The notes under the pieces are model-generated. The model had not been told where the DNA came from. It ran no database searches and saw only the letters and a program-made list of their open reading frames with translations. A stretch of 64,000 nt of DNA from assembly GCA_963930645.1 (NCBI GenBank), contig OZ005653.1, forward strand, positions 208,151,513 through 208,215,512, given 5' to 3'. Made by a program: the position numbers and the translations under genes. The stretch's first letter is position 1, and each line of letters starts with the position of its first letter. Shown here piece by piece: positions 20,101 through 31,616 of the stretch. Source of the stretch: Salticus scenicus (taxonomy: Eukaryota; Arthropoda; Arachnida; Araneae; Salticidae).

Positions 20101-20764
20101 CACTCCCCTACAACTTCATACCGACCAAGGTAGGAACTTTACCTCTGATGTTTTCAAAGGACTGTGTCAACTACTCGGCGTAGACAAAACCCGGACAACA
20201 CCCTTACATCCCCAGTCGGACGGCATGGTCGAGAGGTTCAATCGTACCATCCTGAATAACCTCTCTCTTCTAGTATCAAGGAACCAGCAAGATTGGGACT
20301 TGAAGTTGCCAAAGTTCCTGCTGGCTTATCGAAGTGCTGTCCATGAAACCACCGGCTATACTCCAGCCCAGATGCTGTTTGGACATGAACTTCGTCTCCC
20401 TTGTGATCTCCTGTTTGGTTGTCCACCCGATGCGCCTTCATCGCCCGAGGAGTACATCCAAGATCTCCAGGCACGATTTGAGGACGTACACAACTTTGCT
20501 CGGGAGCGGATTAACATGGAGACGGAGAAAATGAAGACAAGGTACGATCTAAAGGCTACACAACATGAGTTCCAGGAAGGAGAGAAGGTCTGGTTGTGGA
20601 ATCCTGTTCGACGCAAAGGACTCTCTCCCAAGTTACAGTGCAACTGGGACGGACCATACACAGTCTTAAAAAGGCTGAATGATGTAGTGGTGCAGATCAC
20701 TAAAACACCTTCATCAAAACCGAAGGTGGTGCACTATAATAGGCTAGCCAAGTACCACAAGTAA
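17173..20764 (+). pseudogene. pol: Pol polyprotein (copy 2), three frameshifts
   Basis: Same domain order as copy 1. Relative to it, a 5-nt deletion near 17512, a 1-nt deletion near 17707 and a 2-nt deletion near 17930 fall between protease and reverse transcriptase, so the protein is split over three frame segments. From about 17930 to the TAA at 20762-20764 the frame is open and carries RT (YLDD), RNase H and integrase (HHCC, DD35E, GPYT). Two residue changes at normally conserved sites stand out: R to T in GSTRFCVDYR (near 18261) and D to N in NADALSR (19337-19339), the last catalytic Asp of RNase H. The copy is most likely inactive. Confidence 0.9.
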
Positions 20765-21056
20765 CGGTAATATTAAAAATTAAAAATGTAAATACTGGTA
20801 AAATTTGCGCATGCGTAATGTAAATATTTGTATATAAATATTTGTACATATTTGTGAATTTTGTAAATATTTGTATATAAATATTTGAACATATTTGTGA
20901 ATTTTGTAAATAAATATTTCTCACTTGATTTGTATTTCTATTTTATCGTTATATGCAACTTAGTTTTTGGGTTTTAGATTGTGTAAATTTGTTTAGTTTC
21001 GCCTCTTGACCAAGGGTTGCACTGCCCGGGACGTGCAGTCCTTAGGAGGGGGGCAG
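20765..21056 (+). other. Pol 3' untranslated region and polypurine tract (copy 2)
   Basis: Repeats of TAAATATTTGTATATAAAT (about 20819-20910), one more unit than in copy 1, then a G+C-richer stretch and AGGAGGGGGG before the 3' LTR. No env frame. Confidence 0.75.
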
Positions 21057-21687
21057 TGTTACAAAATTGTAAATAATTGTGTTTATTTCTGTATAAATTC
21101 TTTCAAAGAGGCTTAGTAAGTTGATTAAGTGCTAATTTTGTGCATTTCTAGTCGTTTTAGCGTTGAAATAGCCTTATTTTCCCTTAAAAACGCATTAAAA
21201 AGCCCCAGTAATGCAGGTAATGAATTTGGCGCCAAATTTGGCGACTTTTTCCCACCTTGGCGATTTTTTTGGCGACCTTGGCGAGAAAATCCTTATATGG
21301 GATATACCAAATATGGAAGCTGTAAGTTGATTGGTTGACCACTTTCTAAAGTTTTCTCGAAAAATCTGGGTTCCATGGAACTGCATATAAGGAGCGCTTC
21401 CTCGCGAAGGCAGTCAGAGCAGTTCAGATCTCAGCCAGCTTCGCTAATGCTTGTATTGTGTTGAGCCTCTTTGAGAGAGACTTGCTTTAAGTGTTATTGC
21501 TATACAGTTTGTACTGTGGATTTGCTATTGACGGCTGTTGTTTAAGCTGTATTTACTACTTGAATTGAAGCTGATACTTGGTTTATAGACCTGTATTTTT
21601 CTGGAACTTTCTGTGAATAAATTACTGAGATTTTGTACGTTTGGCCTTTTATTCTCGGACAACTCACGAACCCCCAAGTATGCAACA
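21057..21687 (+). repeat. 3' LTR, Ty3/gypsy copy 2
   Basis: TGTTACA...TGCAACA, 631 bp. It differs from the 5' LTR at about 22 positions counted by eye, with no length change. Several differences are clustered near 21549-21660. Confidence 0.95.
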
Positions 21688-22209
21688 ATATAATTCTGAA
21701 CTGTTTGTGCAAGCCTACATGCATAGACACTTTTTGTCCCCAATCAATCAAATTGTATAAGAATCTTTAAAAAATGAATGCTAGTCATTTATATTTTAAG
21801 CATATCTATATTCCAGCATTTGAAGGATGAGCAGTGTTGCTAACAGTAGGGATTTGTCCCTTTGTGTGTAATGAGAATGACTTTTTTTTTCCCAGGATAC
21901 AGGGATAGATTTTTACTTTGCAGGAACTTTTTGGGGTCTTCTTATAAGTCTCTTTATAGGATTTTTCGTAGTTTTAAAAAAAGTCATGATTTTTCATTAA
22001 GGTAGGGACTTTTTTGTAGATAATTTGAACTTTATATGGACATGTAATAAAATTCAGCTGGCAACTTTGAAAGTTAAGCATGTGTTTTCTTTTAACTGGT
22101 TATTTTCTCTATACAAAAAAAAATAAGTTGCAGGGGGTTGAAGGCAATATTTGATTCCAAAGTAATATTTTGAATTGTATATAAAATTTATCTTTAAAAT
22201 AACTTAGCT

Positions 22210-23149
22210 TATAGGTGCACAACCTGTGGCCCAGTAGCCGTCAATTTGCAGCCCACCGGACTGACATTTTAGATTACATTAATCATCAACTGGAGGGAAA
22301 AAAATGAAAAAGAGAAAGAAAAATTATTTGTTTGCTGCATTCGCAAAACAGGCATTTACAAAAACTTCTTAAAAATTTAAAAAATTTCTTAAACCTTCGT
22401 TTGTTATTTATTTGTTGCATTTCTTAAAACTTAAACCTAATTTATTTCTTAAAACTTCTACAAAAAAATTATTTTATTCAGAAATACGTGAGCTCCAATA
22501 TCCCTTTCCTTTCCTTGGCTATGCCCTTGTGTGCTACATGTATAATTTAGCAATTAAATCCTCAAAACACTCATCGAGACTTTTGCAGACCATATTGTTT
22601 ATGCAGAGGTTAATCCAGAACAAATTTAGTGCTGCATTTAGGCACCTTCACAAAACCAACTTTCAACAAAGAGGCACTTTCACAAAGTCAATTCTCAGCA
22701 ATGCTGCACACTAAAAACTTTGTATAAGCTTCGACATATCAAACTCATAATAAACACTCTCAATTTAGGTATTTTGTGGAGGCAATGGTAAATATCTAAA
22801 TAATCACCTCCTTATATTGCACATAAGAAATAACTCACCCATATATATATTTATTTTACAACTGTTTCCTTTTATTTTTTGAATGTATTTTAAAATTAAA
22901 TAAACTGCTTTATGCAAAACTGCTTATTTTGGTATCCTCTATCAGCCTTTATATTTGTGCTTATCGTTTTTGTGACTCCCAATGTCCCAATATAATTTTT
23001 CTCTCTCTGCAAAACATACTTTTTGATTTTTATTTATCGTTTTTGTACTTTATATGATGCATTTGTTTAATTCTTTTGCTTACTATTCAATAACTTTGAT
23101 TATCAAGCTTTGAAATTCACTTTACTCTCTAATGAAAAAAAAAAAAAAA

Positions 23150-23192
<43 letters not shown>

Positions 23193-23401
23193 TAACATGA
23201 TGGAAACTGAAGTTCTGCACACATTCACATGACAGTGATAGTGTGCCCTTTTATATATGCATGTATATATATATATATATATATATTACACAGCAAATAT
23301 ATCTGCATAGTTTAATTCTTTTACATTATCTCGTCTGTGGCCCTTCATATCCCACTGAACAGAGAGATTGGCCCTCCAGCCAGAAAGGTTGTGCACCCCT
23401 A
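22210..23401. mobile_element. Nonautonomous hAT-like element, 1.19 kb, perfect 8-bp duplication
   Basis: The left end TATAGGTGCACAACCT and inverted right end TAGGGGTGCACAACCT flank a noncoding interior. The octamer ACTTAGCT is identical on both sides (22202-22209 and 23402-23409), and one further base matches on each side. The right 120 bp matches the fragments at 5088-5360. The interior has a long A-run then T-run (about 23133-23189), an AT microsatellite (23266-23286) and an ORF at 22412-22714 that resembles no transposase I know. Confidence 0.85.
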
Positions 23402-23409
23402 ACTTAGCT

Positions 23410-23490
23410 TAATGATTGTTTGTTTCTTACTGTTTATATTCCTGTTATAGTTTGTTTTTTACTTATAGTCATTTCTTTATTTTGTATTAG
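23410..23490. other. Intron 3' end with acceptor
   Basis: Pyrimidine-rich sequence ending TTTTGTATTAG directly before the exon at 23491. Confidence 0.7.
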
Positions 23491-23679
23491 GATGCTCCTT
23501 ATCAAAGTTACTATGCTGTGTTTGATGGTCATTCTGGTATTGATGCAGCCTGCTATGCTTCAGCTCAGTTGCATATCAATATAGGAAAACATCCTGATTT
23601 TTTAACTGATACATCCAAAGCTATCATAGAAGGATATCAAATTACTGATAAAAATTTCTTAAATAAATGTAATAAATCG
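23491..23679 (+). CDS. PPM1E/F-like phosphatase, DGHSG exon
   Basis: 63 codons, phase 0 on both sides, between acceptor TATTAG and donor GTAAG. Encodes YYAVFDGHSGIDAACYAS, the DGH-G metal-binding motif of PP2C enzymes. The usual second glycine is Ser here (DGHSG, against DGHGG in most family members). It is followed by the helical stretch ending DKNFLNKCNKS. The exon is absent from simple ORF lists because it lacks a start codon. Confidence 0.9.
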
Positions 23680-23936
23680 GTAAGATAATTTCTATATACT
23701 TAAGTTTTATGTAATTAAATAATCTGTTTAATGAGTTTCTACATATTATTTTATAGTTAGAAATAGTTTACTATATTTGAAAGTACAATAATTGTATATT
23801 CATTTATTTATTTATTTTGTACAATGAAACAACATTTCTTGAATTATATCAATTCTGAGGTTATTTATTTTGTTCAAAGGGGAAAAGTATTTCAAAATCT
23901 ATAACTTTTTTCTTTCAGTAAACATTATCCAACTCA

Positions 23937-24117
23937 TTTAAAGAAAACGAAGACCTTACTTCAGCTTCATTGATGTAACTTAATGGTGAAGTACTTTCTT
24001 TCTTTCTTTTTTTTTTTTTTTTTTTGAGGGGGGGGGGGGGAGCTTTAAAAGACAAAGGTGCTCCATAGTTAAGTTACTTCAATAAAGCTGAAGTAAGGTC
24101 TTTGTGTTTTCTTTGAA
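23937..24117. mobile_element. Foldback MITE in intron
   Basis: Arms of about 55 bp, imperfect: AAGAAAAC-AAGACCTTACTTCAGCTTnATTGA at about 23942 and its inverse ending near 24115. The centre holds a T-run followed by a G-run. No coding capacity. Confidence 0.75.
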
Positions 24118-24460
24118 TATATTTGTGGCTTTATCAATAGTTATTAAAATTATCTTTGCTTGCTTTATTAACATTTTCATGTTTGATTACATCTATGTGG
24201 TGCCATTGGTATGCTATTTGTTATTTACTAGTGGCAATCATCTGTGCAAGCAATTCTACTTATGAAGTGCTCAATTTTGCACCATTAGAATTAGAATTTT
24301 CTGACAGTTCAATATGTGCTGTCTGACCCCTTCCATTATAAAAATGGACTTGATTCATATTAAAAGGGGGGGGGGGGTAGTCAGTTACAGAAATTTATAA
24401 ATGTCAATTTAAGTAAACACAAAAGTAAAGGCAATGACTTATTTCTTTTCTTCCATCTCT

Positions 24461-25508
24461 GTGAGAAAGTTTCACACTTCTTATTTTTAAATATTTATTT
24501 CTAATTTATATAATTTTTTATTAAAAAACAACAAGAATAATTATAAAAATTAATTAATTTAATAAATAGAATCTAATTTTAAATTTAGTAAATTCCAATT
24601 AAAAAGAATATTTTATTATGTAAAATTCTTTAAAATTAATTTGTTCCTTAAATAAAGATTGATTTTTTTTTTTTTTTTTTTTTAATTTTATTTATAATAA
24701 TTGCCAAAAAAAAAAAAAGGAAAAACACCAAACATAATTACTTTATTGACACCAGCGAAATGGCATTAAGAAATTAAGAATTTATTTATTATTATTGAAA
24801 GAAATGCAATTTAACAGCAAACAAGCTGTAGAGCATAGATATATAATAGTAAAAGATGTAGCATATGTCTTTTGAGGGTTGTAACAATACTGCAATTCGA
24901 TTGGTTAGTGACTTGTTGGTGAGATTTTTGAGTCATCTCGTCTCTCTGTCAATCAGCCAACGAAGCAATACCCACAACAAACACCGATAAATGAGCCATA
25001 GATGGATACCCTACTTCAAGAAACTGCGACACAGGCGAAACATTCGCTGGTAATTCACTAGAAGGGGAATATAAGCATTTGACTATTGACGTGCACCTTC
25101 TTCCTTGATTATTATTCTATGCTGTGGAGGCACCTTAGAGATTGATAGGTGAAATCATTAAGAGGAAATATTGACAGCAAAAAGCTTTTATCCAGCAGAA
25201 GTGCAATAATTTTGTTAATGTTAAAAAATAATTTAGACTAATTATTGGTATGATTAAATGAGATTTGAAGAATTCACAAATGTATTTGTCCCCCCACATA
25301 AAATATAAATTAAATTAAATAGAGATTGAATTAATTTTAAAGAATTTTTAAAAATATATTCCTTTTAAATGAAATTTTTTTGATTTAAAATAAGATTTTA
25401 TTTTTAAATTAATGAGTTATTAGAATTATTCTTAATAAATTAACTTTTTTGTTCTAAAATAGGAATTAGAAATAAATATTTAAAACAATGTGCATGAAAC
25501 TCTCTCAC
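24461..25508. mobile_element. Long-inverted-repeat (foldback) element in intron
   Basis: The left edge GTGAGAAAGTTTCACACTTC and inverted right edge GTGAGAGAGTTTCATGCAC start diverged arms of roughly 200 bp sharing AAATATTTATTTCTAATT and TCTTTAAAATTAATT. The centre (about 24830-25200) is single-copy-looking and richer in G+C, with no convincing ORF. Confidence 0.6.
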
Positions 25509-25552
25509 TCTAATAACAATTATAATTTTTTATCAATTTAATTTTTTTCTTT

Positions 25553-25586
<34 letters not shown>

Positions 25587-26110
25587 CTCTTTTTCTCTCT
25601 CTCTCTCTTTAATTACTCTTAAATTTATAGAACATTCAAAGTTTAAGTAGAATTTAAACTTTGATATTTTATTGAAACTAACACTGTAGAATTTTGCAGT
25701 TGTAGAACTTTATTTTTGACATACTTTTCTACAGTTTTCTGTATCATGTTGAGGTTGGCTATCAAATTTATTTTTTATTTATTCTTTTCGAAAAATTCTA
25801 GTTATCTACCTCTGTAAATAACTTCTACTGTTTTATGTTTAAATAAAAAAATATTATTATTAAATTTCGTACTCTGTATGATGGAATGGACTCTACTTGG
25901 AGAAAATTAGCATGAATTTTAAATTTGGCAATTTAATATTTCTATATAAATGCATTATTTTGTTTTTAATAATAGAGTAGATAATCCCTTGAAAAGTACA
26001 AAATATATTTGACTTTAAAAAGTATAGTTTTAGATTATAATATAAAATAGAATTGCTTGTTTTATTTTATTTAGTCTTTCAAAGTTAACTTTAGCAAACT
26101 ATCATTCAAT

Positions 26111-26141
<31 letters not shown>

Positions 26142-26196
26142 ATTTGTTTTCTCTATTTATAAACAGAAATTTTGAAAGATTATGTACTTTTTTTAG
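25509..26196. other. Intron sequence, T-run and AT-rich
   Basis: Contains a long polypyrimidine run (about 25546-25608) and a (TTA)n run near 26112-26137. No gene is seen. Ends with acceptor TTTTTTTAG before 26197. Confidence 0.6.
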
Positions 26197-26340
26197 AATA
26201 TCAAAAGTGGATGTACAGCCTTGAGCGCTTTGATAAGAAACAATACTTTATTTTTATCATGGCTTGGAGATTCGCAAGCTGTATTAGTTAAAGAAGGTGT
26301 GCCTGTTAAAATAACCAGCCCTCATAAACCTGATAGAGAG
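26197..26340 (+). CDS. PPM1E/F-like phosphatase, SGCTA / GDSQ exon
   Basis: 48 codons, phase 0 on both sides, from acceptor TTTTAG to donor GTATG. Encodes the PP2C beta-sandwich motifs SGCTALSALI (SG-T-A) and LFLSWLGDSQAVL (the GDS motif), ending SPHKPDRE. The sequence is collinear with human PPM1F through this region with no gap, which supports both splice sites. Confidence 0.9.
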
Positions 26341-28809
26341 GTATGTAAAATACCTTTCTTTTTCGCCTTTTCTTTTTCTTCTAACAATAACATCCCGTTT
26401 CTCAATGTTACTTCATATTTTATGCAATGTAAGGTTTGTTTCCAATAAATAAATTTCAGAATTGTTTAGTATCTAAAGAATAATATGTTCAGTGATGTCA
26501 ATTATGCACTACAGCACGTAAATTACATAAAAAATCAAAGGTGGGACGCAAAAAAAATTATTGTGGTGCATCCCACGGGACGTGTAATTTTCATTCTTAA
26601 AAAAAAAAAAAAAAAGAGAGAGACTGAAAGAGAGGGAGAAAAAAAAAAAAGGGCTAATTATAAAATACATTTTTTGTTTAAAACTGATATTTTCCTTATT
26701 TTAGAGCCTCTTGCTCTGAAGAAGAAAAACAAATCCTTGAAAACCCCATTTTACATAAAGAAAAAAGAACCCAATACTATACGATAAACACAAACGAGTG
26801 GTCGATGCACGCAAAATCCAAAACAAAGTTCCGATACGTAAAGATTATCTGTAAAAAGTGTACAATACACCAAATCGCATCACCGCATAACAGATCGCCA
26901 ATGCCATATTTAAGCTCAGCCAAATTATGGAGTTCGGAAAATGGCCACAGAACCACATTCTTTAAAAAAAAACAAAGTTTTCAGACGTGAAAACGAAGTT
27001 CTGATACGAATAGGTTACCAGCAAAAAGTGTCGATACATAGAATCACATCACCCTCCTGCATTTTAAGTTAATTGAAACAAATGAACAAACATGAATGCA
27101 GGAACTTGACATTATATTTGTAATAAGATTCAAAAAACTTTATCATTGAGAAGGCCTAAGTATTAAAAAAAAAAGCAATATTTTTGCAGCGTTAAACAAA
27201 AAATAAAACTTTTTTGCCAATGTCAAAATGCTTTTATTATAATAATTTCTTTTAAAAATAAATAAGTACACTTCTATTACTTTTTTTCTCTAATGAATTA
27301 AGTTATCAGTACAGTTTATTGGTAAGTTATTTTGTGGTTAAAGGAAGGGGTTGCTTTTGCAGACGTGATATTTCCGTTTTCGGTAGGGATTGAAATCCAG
27401 AAAATTCCGATAACTGGAATCGGGTCGGTCCCACGATTGACGGATAATGAATTCTGTACTGTATTTGTATAAGAATGTGTAACTAAATAAATTTTGTAAT
27501 CAATCTGCTTATTATAATAAAAACTCCTCCTCCAAAAAAAAAAAAAAAAAAAAAAAAACCTCATTTTGTTTTCTTAATGCTTTTTAAACTTCAAGGACAC
27601 TTAAAAAATGTTTCTAGTTTAAAAACATAAACCAATAATATACATATATATATTATGCTATGCTATATTTTCTCTTATTCTTTTTTCCTTTCTGTTTTCA
27701 GAGCACATTGAGCTAAATGTTTTTGTTTGTTTCATTTATTTCTACATAATATTAGCTTTATGTAATTTCGAAAACAGCTGGTAAAAAATTAGTAAAAGAC
27801 TGTTCTTTAATTACAATACGACAAAAAAATGAATTTATATCTGTAATATATAAACTTAAATTCATTTATATGGGGACCCATTTTTTGAAAAAAAAAGACC
27901 CAGAATTTTGAAACTTATGGGTCCTAGGGACCCAGGATTTTGAGAGACTAGCAGCATCACTGATGATGGAGAAAATAATTTAATACCTTTATATATTGAT
28001 ATAAAAGTTTCAGCTATAATATTATTATTGAAATTTTGATGCACTTATTTTTTATATCTCATCGCAACAGGCTTGTTCTGTGTATATCTTAGAGTAGATT
28101 CCAAAACTTATAAAAACGCTGCAACCCATTTCTCAAAAATTGATTTTATAACAAGCTACATTAATCTTGACTTGTTAAATTATTTACAAAAGTATTTTTC
28201 ATTGATTTTGATGATGTTTTCCTTTTGACATTTTCAACTTGTCCCTATTTCTTATGAGCTGATTTTTTTTTTTTTTTTTTTTATGTTCGAAAATTTGAAA
28301 AAGTGATCATACAAATGTGGAATATGCTTTTAGAGCATGTAATTTAAAATATACTATGTTATCTATCGCCCCTATTATTAAATTGTTTTTTTCTACTGAA
28401 TTCATCTTGATTAGTGCTGCCATCTAATGCCATGTTATGTGTTTAATGGCTATCACAACGCAAGCAACTAAGAATGACTATGAAATTTATAAATTTCAAA
28501 GGAATTTGCTCTGTTCTCTGATCTGAATAGTAATTTTTTTTTTTTTTTTTTTTTTTAATTGAAACATTTTTTTTTTTTTTTTTTTTAATGTTTATTATTT
28601 CAGCTTCAGCATTTGATCCCATTAAATATATTTTAAGTTAAGTGTTTCGCAATTAACAAAGTTTTTTTTTTTTTTTTTTTTTAATATGAACATTAGATTT
28701 CAATTTGTGCATTTATTAACTATGCATTAGCCCCGATTTCTTTTAAAACAAGAATAGGTAACAAGTAAATACGTTGTAAATTTTAAAACAAAAAAATATT
28801 AAAAAGTTT
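26341..28809. other. Intron sequence with minor repeats
   Basis: No gene is seen. Two diverged direct copies start at about 26821 and 26994 (AAGTTCnGATACG ... AAAAAGTGT ... ATCnCATCACC). A pogo-like end fragment occurs at about 27365-27464 (TCCGATAACTGG ... CCCACGATTGACGG ... CTGTACTGTA) without a matching left end. Long T-runs lie near 28261, 28531, 28567 and 28663. Confidence 0.5.
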
Positions 28810-29166
28810 TAATTAAAGGCTTTTTCTATTAGCTTTGATTCCCACTGAAAATTATAAAATAAAATAATTATATGACTCGACTACAACACTCAAAAAATGC
28901 AGTCTTTATATTCATATTAATTCTAAAGCAGCCAATAAAATTTAAATCAAAATTTTCAGAGAAAAAATAGGCAGTGTAGTAAAAGCTATTCGTACAAAGC
29001 TATGTACTGCCTATTTCTTCTTCTTCCAAAATTTGATTTAAATTTTATTGGTTGCTTTGTAATTAACATAAAGATATTAAGATCAACTTCAATTTTTGAG
29101 TGTTGTGGTCAAGAAGTTATATAATTATTTTATACTTTTTAGTGCTAATAGAAAAATTCTTTAATT
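28810..29166. mobile_element. Foldback MITE in intron, arms ~170 bp
   Basis: AATTAAAGGCTTTTTCTATTAG at the left and its inverse at the right edge (CTAATAGAAAAATTCTTTAAT). Arms also share CCAATAAAATTTAAATCAAA and AAATAGGCAGT. The tip of the hairpin lies near 28985-29000. Confidence 0.8.
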
Positions 29167-29994
29167 TTTTTTTTTAGTATATTTTATTTTTCTGCTGCTG
29201 TATGACTTAATAAAGATTTTAAAGCCAACATCATATTTGTGTAAATTGATCAAGCTTTTGTCGTGACTTGCTGAAAAATGTCTAGCATACCAGTAATAGG
29301 TTGTGATCCATAATTTGGAAAATGCTGTGTAAGAAAATTCTGGGACACATTTGCATTGAATTCTATGCCGTGAGGAATGGGTTTTTGTGGCTCTATAAGT
29401 AACATACATCAAATTAGCAAATATATTCGTGTGTACAATATTTATTTACCCCTTTCAGAGTTAGGCTCTTTTCAGTCTGTATAATGATTCATAAAATAAA
29501 TAGCATAAGTTTTATATATTGATTACTGAATATTAAAGATATTTATTTATTATTATTATTATTATTTTTTTTTTTTAGATAAATTTTTAATTTAACTATT
29601 ATACAATGGGGGAAAATAGGGATAGCAGTGAAAAAACTGTTAATAATTTAAATGTTACTGTCTGAGTAAAAAGTTAAAATAATACAGTAGAACCTCATGT
29701 ATCCGAGGTAATGTGGACCAAGGGTACCTCGGATAATCGAAAATTTGGATAACATGGACTCTATCGCAGGGTTGCCACAGGCTACTAAAAGGCAACTATT
29801 TGTGACTATTTTCAGCCTGAGGAGACTATGGTAACTTTTTTGACCCAAAAAGCTTGAAAAAGCAACTATCTTCACAAAAAAGGCAACTATTGGGAGACTA
29901 TTTTTCACTTTTTGCAAAATTCTTCCTGAAATATCAGGAAAATCTTTCAGAAAGAAATACCGGATGTTTCTAAATGAATATCGAGGTTTTAACG

Positions 29995-30250
29995 GTTTGC
30001 ATAATTAATACATGAAAGAGAAACTCAAATAGTTATACGTATAAGCTTGCAAGTGTTCAATGTAAGCACTTTTCGTGACACGGCACACATCAAGTCGATA
30101 GCCCAGCTCTTCCCAAATGTTGTTTAGTGTTTGTGGTGTAATTGTTGCAACTTGATATGTGCTGTGTCCCGAAACGTGCTCGCATTGAACACTTGTAAGC
30201 TTGTACGTATAACTGTTTGAGTTGCTCTTTCATTTTATGTATTAATATTA
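29995..30250. mobile_element. Foldback MITE, mariner-like
   Basis: Arms of about 90 bp share ATTAATACAT-AAAGAG-AACTCAAA, AGTTATACGTA-AAGCTT-CAAGTGTTCAATG and GGGACAC-GCACA-ATCAAGT in inverted orientation. The centre reads AGCCCAGCTCTTCCCAAATG. Nested inside the hAT-like element. Confidence 0.75.
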
Positions 30251-30264
30251 TTTTAAGTTTTATG

Positions 30265-30295
<31 letters not shown>

Positions 30296-30483
30296 TTCAG
30301 TTTTCACATTTAGAAGTTTATTATTATTTTTTCTATATTGGTACATTTATATTGAATAGTAAGAAAATATGTATAGTTTTTATTAACACGCTTTTATTAG
30401 CTTCACCTGTATGTATGTTTGTAACTGCTCTGGGAGCAAACAAAAATCTATATTGTAAAAAAAGACTTTCCCTATGTGAACGC

Positions 30484-30552
30484 TGTGGCTGTGAGGTAAA
30501 GCTCTGGGCTACGAACCTAAAGGTCTAACTTTTGAGCCCAGTCAGGGGAGAT
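30484..30552 (+). repeat. Possible tRNA-derived SINE head
   Basis: TGGCTGTGAGGT resembles a pol III A box, and about 40 bp downstream TTTTGAGCCC resembles the end of a B box. No cloverleaf can be drawn and no body or tail is recognised, so this is tentative. Confidence 0.35.
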
Positions 30553-31118
30553 TTTTTAAAAATAGTTTTTGTTTAATTCTAATTTATTTTATAATCACCC
30601 TGTAATATGGTGTTTCACCCACACAATTTTTTCTTATCCTGCATTTTAATATTATAAAGATAGATATTTTGTGCTTTTTAGTTCACATTTCAATAAAAGC
30701 GTGTTCTTTAATTTTTTTAAAGTATAATTTTATCCTTTAATGGTTGTTAGCATGTGATATTTAAGCTAGTATTTTGGTCGCTAGGCTACTATTTAGGCAA
30801 CTATTTTAATGCTTCTAGGCTACTAAAGCAACTATTTCTGTTATATTTCTTTTGTGGTAACCCTGCTATCGTAAATTGAGAGGGGAAATAAAGGCAAATT
30901 TTTAAATGAATGAAAACATAAGTATAGTCAGTTAAAAATGCAATACAATACATGCATATATGAATTATAAAATATAGTACTGTATAGTAAAATTTGCCAA
31001 AGTTATCTATGCTTTTTGTCAAAAGCCACACCTCCTCTGGGGTGTGGCCTTTTTCGGAACTACCTCAGTTAACCTGGAACCCAGATAATCAGAGCCCAGA
31101 TAACTGCAGCTCTAACTG

Positions 31119-31616
31119 TAATTCTGTTTTTCAAGCTTATGTATAGAGATAAGATTTTTCAACCGAAATCGGCTTTTGTGTAATTTTTTTTTTCTTTTGT
31201 CCTTCTCATTCCTGCAGGTTATATGATATGAGTTCAATAAAATATGTTTCAAAGCAGTTCTTGATAATTGTTCTTTTCTGTGGTTTATGAAGATTGATTT
31301 TTTTTTTTCTTTGGTAAAAATTTTTTATGTGCATAATTCTAGAGCAGGATAAAAGGACATGTTAAAAATAAGTATTTAATATTTTAAATGAAAGACTTAA
31401 TATGCTAAATCTTTCACTTTGTTAAATGGTAGCTATTTAACATTAGTTTGATAACCATTCATGTATATTAAGTTTTATTACATATTTTGTATCTCGTTTA
31501 ACTTTACTATTATACAAATTGTGAATTAGCAAAAGTAAAAAATTAATCTTATTTTTTCTTATTTTTTAATGTAACTGTAAATATATTTGAGTACTGAAAA
31601 AAAGGCTATTTTATAG
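31119..31616. other. Intron sequence, no gene seen
   Basis: AT-rich. Ends in TATTTTATAG acceptor before 31617. Confidence 0.6.

Larger units (their letters stand above)
14997..21687 (+). mobile_element. Ty3/gypsy LTR retrotransposon, copy 2 (complete, pol frameshifted)
   Basis: 6,691 bp with two 631-bp LTRs, tRNA primer site, gag, pol and polypurine tract, inserted in sense orientation in an intron of the phosphatase gene. The tetramer ATAT lies directly outside each LTR (14993-14996 and 21688-21691), consistent with a 4-bp target duplication, though the sequence is too simple to be decisive. By eye the two LTRs differ at about 22 of 631 positions, so the insertion is not recent. Pol carries three indels and a changed RNase H residue, so this copy cannot make a normal Pol. 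Confidence 0.95.
29767..30865. mobile_element. hAT-like element, CAGGGTTGCCAC end, 6-bp target duplication
   Basis: The left end CAGGGTTGCCACAGG pairs with the inverted right end CAGGGTTACCACAAAAG. CTATCG is identical on both sides (29761-29766 and 30866-30871). Subterminal GCAACTATTT and GGCTACTAAA repeats appear at both ends in inverted orientation. It is the second copy of the 6-bp class seen at 9046-11350. It contains a foldback (about 29995-30250) and a tRNA-like segment (30484-30552). Confidence 0.8.
29685..31118. mobile_element. pogo/Tigger-like element, interrupted
   Basis: The left end CAGTAGAACCTCATGTATCC with the TATCCGAGG / GGATAATCG phrases typical of Tigger ends; the right end, inverted, is CAGTTAGAGCTGCAGTTATC. 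TA flanks both sides (29683-29684 and 31119-31120). It is interrupted by a 1,099-bp element at 29767-30865. No transposase is recognised. Confidence 0.75.

Noticed and set aside
22412..22714. 100-codon ORF inside the hAT-like element
   Set aside because: No transposase block; composition consistent with chance in AT-rich DNA.
30484..30552. Functional tRNA gene
   Set aside because: Only loose A- and B-box-like phrases; no acceptor stem or anticodon arm can be drawn.
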